This document shows, piece after piece, positions 25,834 through 33,318 of a DNA stretch of 33,318 nucleotides. Source of the DNA: JBFXDI01 sp050181295. Lineage in GTDB: Bacteria > Pseudomonadota > Alphaproteobacteria > Rhizobiales > Aestuariivirgaceae. A program made the position numbers and the translations under genes. The stretch is from the NCBI GenBank assembly GCA_050181295.1, contig JBFXDI010000034.1:1-33318 (forward strand), in the 5' to 3' direction. Under the pieces are notes generated by a model. It was given only the letters and a program-made list of their open reading frames with translations, did no database searches and was not told the DNA's origin. Each line of letters starts with the position of its first letter. Within the stretch, counting starts at the first letter, position 1.

Positions 25834-26046
25834 TCCGGCGCTCCCCATTCTCGGCCGTAGCCCTGTCCGAAGGTAGAGGATGCTTGCGAGAATTGCGAAG
25901 TCGGAATGCTGCGAAAGCGGCCCTCGGACAGTCGCTCACGGTTAACCATTGGTTGACGGTCACTTTATTGCCTTGAAAATCCTCATGATATTGAATAGAG
26001 GGAAAGCAATCGCCCCCGGCAGACGGCATCGGTTCAAGAGGATGAG

Positions 26047-27156
26047 GTGAGGCGCGCCGCCATATTGCTTGCGCTTGGGCTCATCGCCGCGACGGATGTC
26101 TCGGCGAACGACAGCCAGCGCCTGAACAGCGAGCCTCCCCGCAAGTACAGCGACTCCGAAGGCGGTTTCTGGAGCTCCTTCGCTCCCCCTCCCTCAGGGC
26201 CTGCTGTCCAGCCGGCCGCGGCCAAGGTGCCGCCGAAAAGCAATCTCGCGGCCGAAGCCGAATCCCCCACGGTCCGTTCCAACGTCGCCCAGCCCGACGC
26301 CGTTCGCTCCAACGTCGGCCAGCCGGTGGCGCTCCAGCCCGAGGCGTCCCGCCAGCGTGTCCAGGAGACGCCGCGCAAGCGCGTGCAGGAGGCGCCCCGC
26401 AAGCGCAAGGCGACCCGCAGCCAGAAGAAGAAGACGGCTAAGGCTCCTCCCCGGAAGGAAAGGGAGAACCCAGAGACCGCCGCGGAGGAGAAAATCGAGA
26501 CCGCCTCGACGGAGAAGCCCACGGGCGCAAAAAAATTCTTCTCCGGCTCCGAGGCCCGCTGGTGGGAGGAGACAGGCAATCCTGCCGTCTTCGTTTTCTC
26601 GGGCTGCGTTGCGGACTATGCGGCCGCCAGCGTCCGCACCCATGTCGACCTTCCGCACGCGGAATATCTCACCCGGGCGATGACCGGACCCTGCAAGGGT
26701 GAGTTCGACACGATGGCCGGCCTCATCCTGAAGCGGCATGGCGAGGAGGGCTTCGCGACCGTTTCGAAGGAACTGATCGACACGACCTTCATACCCGCCG
26801 TCCGGGATGCCGTCGCCAAGGCCACGGCTGGGTTGCAGGTCGAGGAGAAGAACAGGGCGACGCTCGGAGCCGAGCTGCAGGTGGCCAAGAGCGCCATGTT
26901 CGCCTGCTTCGTGCGCGAGACGGACAGGCTCGCCGCCACCTCCCCGGACGTTCCGCAAGCGGTTGCCGAGACGGTGATCGCGACCTGCCAGCCGGAGGCC
27001 ACGCATTTCTTCGCCAAGCTGGACGAACTCTACCCTGACGTGTCGGCCGACGATCGCCAGACGCAGGAGAGCGCCCTCACCCAGAGCTATCTTCCGGCCA
27101 TTCTCAGCCGCGTCGCCTCGGTTCGTGCTGGCGCCGCGCGCGTTTCCGCCCAGTAA
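26047..27156 (+). CDS. Secreted protein with basic linker and duplicated Cys-pair module
   Basis: A 369-residue protein without a recognised function. It starts with GTG after AAGAGG (spacing five) and a signal peptide (residues 1-20, SAN-DS). Residues 45-160 are low complexity, with the near repeats RSNVAQP/RSNVGQP and QRVQETPRKR/QEAPRKRK and a strongly basic stretch to about 140. The C-terminal half is folded: a segment with C-x28-C (FSGCVADYAA ... MTGPCKGEF) is followed by a similar one with C-x26-C (FACFVRETDRLAA ... IATCQPEATHF), each followed by an acidic or E-containing helix. This looks like an internal duplication of a helical module with disulfides, in the periplasm. The basic linker could bind cell wall or acidic polymer. 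Confidence 0.75.
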   Translation: MRRAAILLALGLIAATDVSANDSQRLNSEPPRKYSDSEGGFWSSFAPPPSGPAVQPAAAKVPPKSNLAAEAESPTVRSNVAQPDAVRSNVGQPVALQPEASRQRVQETPRKRVQEAPRKRKATRSQKKKTAKAPPRKERENPETAAEEKIETASTEKPTGAKKFFSGSEARWWEETGNPAVFVFSGCVADYAAASVRTHVDLPHAEYLTRAMTGPCKGEFDTMAGLILKRHGEEGFATVSKELIDTTFIPAVRDAVAKATAGLQVEEKNRATLGAELQVAKSAMFACFVRETDRLAATSPDVPQAVAETVIATCQPEATHFFAKLDELYPDVSADDRQTQESALTQSYLPAILSRVASVRAGAARVSAQ

Positions 27157-27558
27157 CCGCCTGGAAGGGTGAACGGCGTCGCCATCGTCCCGCCTGCGCA
27201 TGTCCGACCGGCCCCCCGGTCGCGAGGTCTCTCCCGTTCGGAGCGGCCCCGGTCCACCGCCTCGCCGAACGCGAGCACCGCGGCAGTAGCGACGGCACGA
27301 TGCCGATGATGGAGCCCTCGGCCTCGCGAATCCTCGCCGGGGGCTGCTGCCTGCCATTCGGGCAGAAGGCTATCGGCTGGGCGTTATCTCGCCGTTATCT
27401 GCCGATTCCGGTCGCGCACGGACTTTCGTGCCGGCCGCCATCCGCGCTAGCATCCGCCGCGACCGGTGGTTGTCGGCTGAAAGGGGTGACGCCTGGCTTC
27501 CGCAACGGACAATGGAGTTGCATCCGCGCAAGAGGAGGGCCTGCCTGCGGCCTCCCTC
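27157..27558. promoter_or_regulatory. 402-bp non-coding region with 11-bp-period direct repeat
   Basis: No convincing gene is seen here. CGTTATCT occurs at 27382-27389 and again at 27393-27400, exactly 11 bp apart, within GCGTTATCTCGC and CCGTTATCTGCC. SARP/BTAD activators bind direct repeats with this helical spacing, so it is a candidate binding site for the downstream regulator, about 110-160 bp before its start. AAAGGGG (27480-27486) is a good ribosome site six bases before an in-frame CTG (27493). Confidence 0.45.
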
Positions 27559-29535
27559 GTGCTGTTCGGTCGCCCGGAAGTGCGCCTCTCCGACGGCAAC
27601 GTTCTCCATCTCCAGAGCCGCGCCTACTGCATCATCGCGGCGCTCGTGATGGCGCCCCGCCAGGCCATGAGCCGGGCAGCGGCGGTCGCCATGCTGTGGC
27701 CCGACCAGGAGCCGGCCCGCGCCTACAACAGCCTGCGCCAGCTCCTGCACAGGATGAAGGTCACGCTCGGCGCTGAGCGGACGCCCATCCAGGCGAGCCC
27801 GCGCGACCTGAGGTTGGCGCCGGGCCTCGTGAGGATCGACCTCGAACGTTTCATCGAGGCGGAGAGGACGGACCGCGCCGCCGATCTCGCGGACCTTGTC
27901 CGGCTCTACGAGGGACCGTTCCTGGAGGGGGTGGACATCCTCTCCAGCCGGCGGCTCGAGGAGTGGATCGAGGAGAAGCGGTGGCGCTTCCACGAGACCT
28001 TCCTGAGGGCGGCCGGCCGGCTGCTCGAGGAGGACGTTGCTGCCGCTACCCCAGCCCGCGGCGGGCTCGCCGCACGGGTCGCCGACTTCGAGCCCTATCA
28101 CACGGGAGCTCACCGCTATCTCATTCGCGAACGGCTCGCCAGCGGCGACAGGTCCGGAGCGCTCGCCATCTACGGACGCTACGCCGAACGGCTTTCGGAG
28201 GATCTGGGCGTCGAGCCCGACCCGTCGGTCTCGGAGATCGTCGGCCGCCTGCAGGCGCGCGCGCCTGCGATCCGCAGGATGCCCGGCGGCGCGCCGCCGA
28301 GGCCCGGCGGGCTCGAGAGCCGGCTCCTTTCCCGCCAGCTCCTGCTCGGACAGATGGATGCGGATGCGGGCGTGCCCTCCATCCTGGCGCTCTACCCCCC
28401 CGACGACGGCTCGGCCCTGATGAGCGACGGCGTGCCCTTCTGGGTCGTGGATGACATCTCCTTCGGACTGACCAAGTTCCGTACCTTCCGGGTCATCGCG
28501 CCCTATTCGGCCAAGCTCATCTCGGCGCAGCCCTCCGAGACGGAAACCATCATCCGCAAGCTCGGCGTCACCTATCTCCTGGAAAGCCGGGTGCATGCGC
28601 GAGGGGAACGCCGCATGCTTGGCTTAAGGCTGCGCGAGACCTCCGACGACAGCGTCTTCTGGGCGGAGCAGGCCGACCTTCCGACGCCCGACCGCACGGT
28701 CGGCTATTCCGGTCTCATCGGGCGCATGGTCGCGCATGTGAGCACCGCCATCGAGCATCAGCGCGAGCGGGCCCGCGACCGCCTGGCGCCGCCCCGGGCC
28801 TATCTCCTGTGGCTCAAGGGCATGGACATGCTGTCCGGGCTCGACCTCGCGGGCGCGCAGGGAGCGGCAAGGCTCTTCCGCCGCTGCCTCGAACTGTCGC
28901 CCGACTTCGCCCCGGCGCTGAGCGGCCTGTCGCGCGCCATCGGACTTGCATGGCTGTACCGGGCGCGCTCCGAGCAGGATAGCCTGCGCGACGCCCTGAG
29001 CCTTGCCGACCTCGCGATCGCGACCGATCCATTCGATGGACGCGGCCATCGCGAGCGCGCCTTCGCACTGCTCTATCTCGGCCAGTACGATGCGGCGCTC
29101 GCCTCCTATGGGAAGGCGAGGGATCTCAACCCGCGACACGCCGACACGCTTGCCGACCACAGCGACTGCCTTGGCGCCTTCGGCGAGCACACGGCGGGCA
29201 TCAGCGCCATGGAAGGCGCCATCCGGCTCAACCCGTTCTGTCCCGACTTCTATCTCTGGAGCCTCGGGGCCATGAAGTACCAGATCGGCGCCTATCGCGA
29301 GGCGATCGAGGTGCTGAACGGCATGAGCGACGTCAGCATGGCGCACCGGCTGCTCGCGGCGAGTCACGCCATGCTCGGCGAGGTCGAGGATTCAAGACGC
29401 CATACCGGAGCGCTTCTCAGACTCTTCCCGGACTTCACCGTCCGGGAATGGCTGCGCGTCGTGCCCAACCGGCGCCGGGTCGATGTCGACCACTATGCCG
29501 AGGGTCTGCTGCGGGCGGGCCTGCCGCGCGGTTGA
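27559..29535 (+). CDS. BTAD-family regulator with TolB-like and TPR domains
   Basis: A protein of 658 residues from GTG 27559. Residues 1-75 are a winged helix (LQSRAYCIIAALVMAP, SRAAAVAMLWPDQEPARAYNS with the recognition part NSLRQLLHRMK); about 80-235 is the bacterial transcriptional activator domain; about 265-405 is a TolB/FlgO-like segment (FRTFRVIAPYSAKLI, LGVTYLLESRVHARGERRMLGLRL, VFWAEQADLP); 410-640 is TPR-rich and ends with FPDFTVREWLRVVPNRRR, as in rhizobial adenylate cyclase-linked proteins. It should activate or repress genes in response to an unknown signal. GTG 27559 has no ribosome site; CTG 27493 is a better-placed start that would add 22 residues. The stop is four bases from the convergent transglycosylase gene. 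Confidence 0.85.
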   Translation: MLFGRPEVRLSDGNVLHLQSRAYCIIAALVMAPRQAMSRAAAVAMLWPDQEPARAYNSLRQLLHRMKVTLGAERTPIQASPRDLRLAPGLVRIDLERFIEAERTDRAADLADLVRLYEGPFLEGVDILSSRRLEEWIEEKRWRFHETFLRAAGRLLEEDVAAATPARGGLAARVADFEPYHTGAHRYLIRERLASGDRSGALAIYGRYAERLSEDLGVEPDPSVSEIVGRLQARAPAIRRMPGGAPPRPGGLESRLLSRQLLLGQMDADAGVPSILALYPPDDGSALMSDGVPFWVVDDISFGLTKFRTFRVIAPYSAKLISAQPSETETIIRKLGVTYLLESRVHARGERRMLGLRLRETSDDSVFWAEQADLPTPDRTVGYSGLIGRMVAHVSTAIEHQRERARDRLAPPRAYLLWLKGMDMLSGLDLAGAQGAARLFRRCLELSPDFAPALSGLSRAIGLAWLYRARSEQDSLRDALSLADLAIATDPFDGRGHRERAFALLYLGQYDAALASYGKARDLNPRHADTLADHSDCLGAFGEHTAGISAMEGAIRLNPFCPDFYLWSLGAMKYQIGAYREAIEVLNGMSDVSMAHRLLAASHAMLGEVEDSRRHTGALLRLFPDFTVREWLRVVPNRRRVDVDHYAEGLLRAGLPRG

Positions 29536-29539
29536 GGCT

Positions 29540-30799
29540 TCAGCCCTCGCGCTTTGCTCGCGCCATAGTCTCTGGCCCCGGCCAGCAGTTGACGGGAAGC
29601 CCGGTCTTCTCCTGGTAGAGGCCGACCGCCACGCGGGTACGGAATCCGATGAGGCCGTCGAGCGTCTCGCCGATATTGTAGCCGTGCGCGGAGAGCGTCT
29701 CCTGCAGGGCCTTGACCTGCCCGCGCGTGTAGGTCGGCACCTTGTCCCAACGCCCTTCGAAGCCGCGGTCCTCGCCCATGCGGTCGGCGAGGTGGCCGAT
29801 ATAGAGCGCATAGAGGTCGGAGGTGTTGTACTCCTTCAGCGCATAGAAATTGCCGGTGACGAGGAAAGCCGGTCCGAAGCGGCCCGCCGGCATGAGCAGG
29901 AAGCCCTCCTCTCCTGCGCGCCCCGCCGGCCATTTCCTTCCTCCCGTACGCTCGAGGCCGAGGTCCTGCCATTCGGCGAACGTCCGGCCCTGGTGCGGGC
30001 CTTCGAGGGAACAGGCGACGCGGGCAGGCACGGCGACCTCGTAGCCCCAGGGTGCGCCCGGCTTCCAGCCCTTCTGGCGCAGGAAGTTGGCGGCCGTCGC
30101 GAGCGCGTCCGGCACCGAGCTCCAGATGTCGGGATGTCCGTCGCCGTCGAAATCGATGCCGTATTTCAGCACCACGGCGGGCAGCATCTGCATGTGGCCC
30201 ATGGCGCCCGCCCAGGAGCTCTTGAGGATCTTGCGCGGGATGCGGTCGTCCTGCAGGAGCTTCAGCGCCGCGATGAGTTGTGGCCGGAAGGTCTCCGGCC
30301 GCCGGCCCATGAAGGCCTGGGTCGCGAGCACGGTGAGGGCGTCATGCGGGATCGAGGCCTTGCCATAGGCCGATTCCCGCGCCCAGATGGCCAGCAGGAC
30401 GCGGCCCGGCACGCCGTAGCGCTTCTCGATCGCTGCGAGCGTCTTGCCCCAGTTCGCGAGCTCCTGGCGTCCGTCGCGGATGCGGCGCTGAAGCATGCCG
30501 GGCTCGAAATAGGCGCCGGGGCTTCCGAACTCCGCCTGGGAAACCTTGGCGGCGTCGCTCTCCTTCTTCTTGCCGGGCGGCACGAGGTCGGGGAGCGACC
30601 AGTCGAGCCGGACGGAGTCCATCTCGCTGTCGAAGGTTTGCGCCTTGACGCCCTCGGCGAGCGCTTCCTTTCTCACGCCCTCGACCCACTGCCGGAACGA
30701 GGCCTCGACCGCGGCGCGGGTTTGCGCCATGGCGGGCGCACCGGCCAGCGTCATCAAAGCGAGGCAGGCGGCGAGGGCGAGGAGCTTCGGCAGCGGCAT
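29540..30799 (-). CDS. Lytic murein transglycosylase, MltB/SLT_2 type
   Basis: A 419-residue periplasmic enzyme that cleaves the glycan strands of peptidoglycan to form anhydromuropeptides. ATG 30799 opens a signal peptide (PLPKLLALAACLALMTLAGA, cut near AMA-QT). The catalytic glutamate is in WARESAYG (about residue 142) and the GAMGHMQMLP motif follows. A peptidoglycan-binding domain closes the protein (VKALQETLSAHGYN ... GFRTRVAVGLYQEKTG). A longer frame to 30967 would add 56 residues without a signal and overlaps the opposite gene. It is divergent from the TPR protein gene. Confidence 0.93.
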   Translation of the reverse strand: MPLPKLLALAACLALMTLAGAPAMAQTRAAVEASFRQWVEGVRKEALAEGVKAQTFDSEMDSVRLDWSLPDLVPPGKKKESDAAKVSQAEFGSPGAYFEPGMLQRRIRDGRQELANWGKTLAAIEKRYGVPGRVLLAIWARESAYGKASIPHDALTVLATQAFMGRRPETFRPQLIAALKLLQDDRIPRKILKSSWAGAMGHMQMLPAVVLKYGIDFDGDGHPDIWSSVPDALATAANFLRQKGWKPGAPWGYEVAVPARVACSLEGPHQGRTFAEWQDLGLERTGGRKWPAGRAGEEGFLLMPAGRFGPAFLVTGNFYALKEYNTSDLYALYIGHLADRMGEDRGFEGRWDKVPTYTRGQVKALQETLSAHGYNIGETLDGLIGFRTRVAVGLYQEKTGLPVNCWPGPETMARAKREG

Positions 30800-30965
30800 G
30801 TCTCTCGATCCTGATTCTCCTTGGCGTTCAACGGGTTTAGCCGCCGCCGCCGCTTCGGCCAAGGGCCTGCGAGGCTTGCGGTAACCAACAAAAAACCGCA
30901 TTGTGCCGAATATTGAGCGACGCCGGCCCGGCGAGCCGCATCCATTGTCCCCATCGAGAGGCGCC
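30800..30965. promoter_or_regulatory. Divergent region, transglycosylase/TPR protein
   Basis: This 166-bp gap must hold both promoters. TGCGGT (30877-30882) and ACCGCA (30895-30900) form a short inverted repeat around an A-rich loop, and AATATTGAG follows. AGAGG at 30957-30961 is the TPR gene's ribosome site. No clear -35/-10 pair could be fixed. Confidence 0.35.
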
Positions 30966-32693
30966 ATGATCCTTCATCGTTCAAGCCTTGCGGCGCTCGC
31001 CGCTGCGGGTTTCCTTGCGACGCTTGCGGCGGAGCCCGCCGGGGCCGTGACCAAGCCCTTCGATTTCCAGGCGAAGTCGCTGTCGGGCAACTATCTGGCG
31101 GGTCGCCACGCCAGCACGCTGCGCGAGATGGATTCGGCGGCGCATTTCTTCACCGAGGCCCTGAAGGGCGATCCCTTGAACCCGGTGCTTATCGAGCGCG
31201 CCTTCATTCTCGATCTGTCGGCCGGCAATATCCAGCGCGCGGAATCCTTCGCCGCCAAGGTGGCCGAGGGCAATCCGCAGCACCGCATGGCGCGTATCGT
31301 GCTCGGCCTCAAGGCGTTCAAGGAGGGTCGTCTCGCGGATGCGCGCGAGAACCTGCGCAAGGCCGCCTTCACGCCCGTTGGCGAGCTGACCTCGGGCCTG
31401 CTCGTCGCTTGGATCTTCGCCAAGGAGCAGAAGCTCGACCTGGCGCTGAAGGCGCTCGACATCCTCGACAACAACGACGCCTTCGCCAACTTCAAGATGC
31501 TGCATTCCGCGCTCATCAGCGACTTCGTCAACGACACCAAGCGCGCCGATGAGTCCTACAAGCAGGTCTACGACCAGGCTGGCTCTTCGCTCAGGGTCGT
31601 GCAGGCCTACGGCAACTTCCTGCAGCGTCACAACCGGGCGCTCGAGGCGCAGAAGGTCTACAGCCAGTTCCTCGCGAGCACCCCGCGCAACCCGCTGGTG
31701 ACGGCGGCCGAGGCGAGCCTCAAGCAGACCGGAAAGGTCGAGCCCTTCATCCCCGATGCTGCCTCCGGCATGGCGGAGGCGCTGTTCAATCTCGCAAGCG
31801 CCTTGACCGACGACCAGAGCATCGACGTTTCGCTGATCTACACGCAGCTCGCGCTTGCGCTCAAGCCGCGCTTCCCCGTCGCCCAGACGCTGCTCGGCGA
31901 GATCTACGAGGACACCAAGCGCTACGGCAAGGCGATCGAGGCCTACGAATCGATCGACAAGTCCTCCCCGCTTCACGCCAGCGCCGAGATCCAGATCGCC
32001 AGCAATCTCAACAGTCTCGAGCGCGACAAGGACGCGATCAGCCGGCTGACGAAGCTGGTGGAGCAGGACCCGGGCAACTATGACGCCCTGGTGGCGCGCG
32101 GCAACATCGAGCGCCTGCACGAGAAATGGTCCGATGCGGCTGTGAGCTACGGCAAGGCCCTTGATCTCGAGAAGGACCCCGCCAAGCAGCAGTGGACGAC
32201 GCTCTATTTCCGCGGCATCGCCAATGAACGGGCCGGCGACTGGCCGAAGGCGGAAGCCGATTTCCGCGCCGCGCTCAAGATCGAGCCGGAGCAGTCTTCC
32301 GTCCTCAACTATCTCGGCTACTCGATGATCGAGAAGGGCATGAACCTCCAGGAAGCCCTGGGGATGGTGGAGAAGGCCGTCGATCTGAAGCCCAATGACG
32401 GCTACATCGTCGACAGCCTCGGCTGGGCGCATTATCAGCTCGGCGACTACGAGGAGGCCGTGAAGCATCTGGAGCGCGCGGTCGAGCTCAGGCCCGAGGA
32501 TCCCACCATTAACGACCATCTGGGGGATGCCTACTGGCGGGTCGGGCGCAGGCTCGAGGCGCAGTTCCAGTGGCGCCACGCCAAGGACAACAAGCCCGAG
32601 CCCAAGGAGCTCGAGGTGATCGAGAAGAAGCTCAGCGACGGGCTGCCCGACCAGCCGGCAACGCCGCCGAAGAAGGCCGACAACAAGCCGTGA
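30966..32693 (+). CDS. Secreted TPR-repeat protein
   Basis: A 575-residue protein with a signal peptide (MILHRSSLAALAAAGFLATLAAE, cleavage near AGA-VT) followed by tetratricopeptide repeats over most of its length. The clearest copies are in the C-terminal third (NYLGYSMIEKGMNLQEALGMVEKAVDLKPND, YIVDSLGWAHYQLGDYEEAVKHLERAVELRPED; key G, Y, A, P positions). Such proteins serve as scaffolds in the periplasm or envelope. AGAGG before ATG 30966 sets the start. Its stop TGA overlaps the GTG start of ispE, a gene pair seen in related Hyphomicrobiales, so they are translationally coupled though no functional link is known. Confidence 0.88.
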   Translation: MILHRSSLAALAAAGFLATLAAEPAGAVTKPFDFQAKSLSGNYLAGRHASTLREMDSAAHFFTEALKGDPLNPVLIERAFILDLSAGNIQRAESFAAKVAEGNPQHRMARIVLGLKAFKEGRLADARENLRKAAFTPVGELTSGLLVAWIFAKEQKLDLALKALDILDNNDAFANFKMLHSALISDFVNDTKRADESYKQVYDQAGSSLRVVQAYGNFLQRHNRALEAQKVYSQFLASTPRNPLVTAAEASLKQTGKVEPFIPDAASGMAEALFNLASALTDDQSIDVSLIYTQLALALKPRFPVAQTLLGEIYEDTKRYGKAIEAYESIDKSSPLHASAEIQIASNLNSLERDKDAISRLTKLVEQDPGNYDALVARGNIERLHEKWSDAAVSYGKALDLEKDPAKQQWTTLYFRGIANERAGDWPKAEADFRAALKIEPEQSSVLNYLGYSMIEKGMNLQEALGMVEKAVDLKPNDGYIVDSLGWAHYQLGDYEEAVKHLERAVELRPEDPTINDHLGDAYWRVGRRLEAQFQWRHAKDNKPEPKELEVIEKKLSDGLPDQPATPPKKADNKP

Positions 32694-33318
32694 CCGGCGG
32701 CGTCGTCGCCGTCGCAGAGTTCGCGCCCGCCAAGATCAATCTGGCGCTGCACGTCGTCGGAAGACGGCCCGACGGCTATCACCTCCTGGACAGCCTCGTC
32801 GTGTTCGCTGATGCCGGCGACCGCGTGCGGGCGACCGCTGCGGAAGGGCTTTCGCTGGCCATCGCGGGGCCGCGCGCCCCGGGCCTCGAGGTCAAGGGCA
32901 ATCTCGTCCTCAAAGCGGCGGAGGCGCTCCGCGAGGCGGCAGCAAGGCAGGGCCTCGGCGCGGCACTTGTCCTGGAGAAGCATCTGCCGGTCGCGTCCGG
33001 CATCGGTGGCGGCTCGTCCGATGCCGCCGCGGCGCTGAAAGTTCTCGACCGGCTCTGGGGCCTCGGCCTTGGTGCGGAGAGGCTGGCGGAGATCGGGCTG
33101 AAGCTCGGCGCCGACGTGCCGGTCTGCGTGCATAGCACCTCCGCGCGCATGCGAGGCGTGGGAGAAAAGATCGAGTCCGTGGAGCTGCCGCGGGTGTCGC
33201 TGGTGCTCGCCAATCCTGGTCGGCCCCTGTCGACGGCCGCCGTGTTCGAAAGACTCGCGCGCCGCGACAATGCTCCCATGGAAGCCGTTCCGGCGCTGCG
33301 GACGGCGGAAGAGCTGGC
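32690..33318 (+). CDS. ispE: 4-diphosphocytidyl-2-C-methyl-D-erythritol kinase, 5' part
   Basis: The first 209 codons of a GHMP-family kinase that phosphorylates CDP-methylerythritol in the MEP pathway of isoprenoid synthesis. Motifs are FAPAKINLALHVVGRRPDGYH (N-terminal, conserved K and N), the ATP-binding PVASGIGGGSSDAAAALK, and ARMRGVGEK. The frame stays open to the last base, so the gene continues past the window. It starts at GTG 32690-32692, sharing GTGA with the stop (32691-32693) of the TPR gene; this arrangement indicates coupled translation. Confidence 0.95.
   Translation, partial: MTGGVVAVAEFAPAKINLALHVVGRRPDGYHLLDSLVVFADAGDRVRATAAEGLSLAIAGPRAPGLEVKGNLVLKAAEALREAAARQGLGAALVLEKHLPVASGIGGGSSDAAAALKVLDRLWGLGLGAERLAEIGLKLGADVPVCVHSTSARMRGVGEKIESVELPRVSLVLANPGRPLSTAAVFERLARRDNAPMEAVPALRTAEEL

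Noticed and set aside
27300..27776. A 158-codon frame covering the region before the BTAD gene
   Set aside because: It overlaps the start of the regulator in another frame, is very rich in Arg/Pro/Gly, and shows no family signature.
30981..32579. A 532-codon open frame antisense to the TPR protein
   Set aside because: The composition is that of a GC-skew shadow; the plus strand has a signal peptide and TPRs.

Overview
The window is GC-rich chromosomal DNA from an alphaproteobacterium, most likely of the order Hyphomicrobiales (Rhizobiales). Signs of this are a class I lysyl-tRNA synthetase, palindromic intergenic repeats of the 'tgtcatcccgg...ccgggatgaca' kind, a TPR protein directly upstream of ispE, a TolB/TPR-containing BTAD regulator and a GcvA-type LysR regulator. 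I cannot name the genus. No tRNA, rRNA, CRISPR array, insertion sequence or phage block was seen. The 25 protein genes lie mostly in short units of one to three on alternating strands, with very small gaps between convergent genes.

Layout. 1-6.6 kb: an Lhr-type DNA-repair helicase (minus), a LysE-type exporter, a MATE efflux pump, pyrD (minus) and an S24 repressor-like regulator. 6.7-10.4 kb (minus): class I LysRS, then an EamA exporter with a Tat-like dienelactone hydrolase downstream. 10.6-13.6 kb: an exported PQQ-type sugar dehydrogenase, a small membrane protein with a strong terminator, and a DAO-family FAD oxidoreductase. 13.7-16.1 kb: a fatty acid desaturase divergent from an XRE regulator with an unrecognised sensor-like C-terminus, followed 9 nt later by a SUKH (SMI1/KNR4) protein. 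16.1-20.0 kb: a Tat-exported peptide-type binding protein plus an M19 dipeptidase homologue with altered metal ligands, divergent from a GcvA-like LysR gene. 20.2-24.5 kb: a two-gene RND efflux operon. 24.5-29.5 kb: type II NADH dehydrogenase (minus), a secreted protein with a duplicated cysteine-pair module, and a BTAD/TolB/TPR regulator. 29.5-33.3 kb: an MltB-type lytic transglycosylase divergent from a TPR protein that overlaps ispE, which is cut by the window end.

How the genes work together. Most are housekeeping or envelope functions. Three small circuits stand out: the desaturase/XRE pair, whose shared promoter region carries four ACAAT cores and an inverted repeat beside the XRE start; the binding protein/M19/LysR unit, probably for peptide or amino-acid-derivative uptake; and the BTAD regulator, whose upstream region holds an 11-bp-period direct repeat of the geometry used by SARP/BTAD proteins. 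I did not find a clear new multi-gene defence or mobile system; the best leads are these circuits, the degenerate M19 enzyme and the duplicated-cysteine protein.
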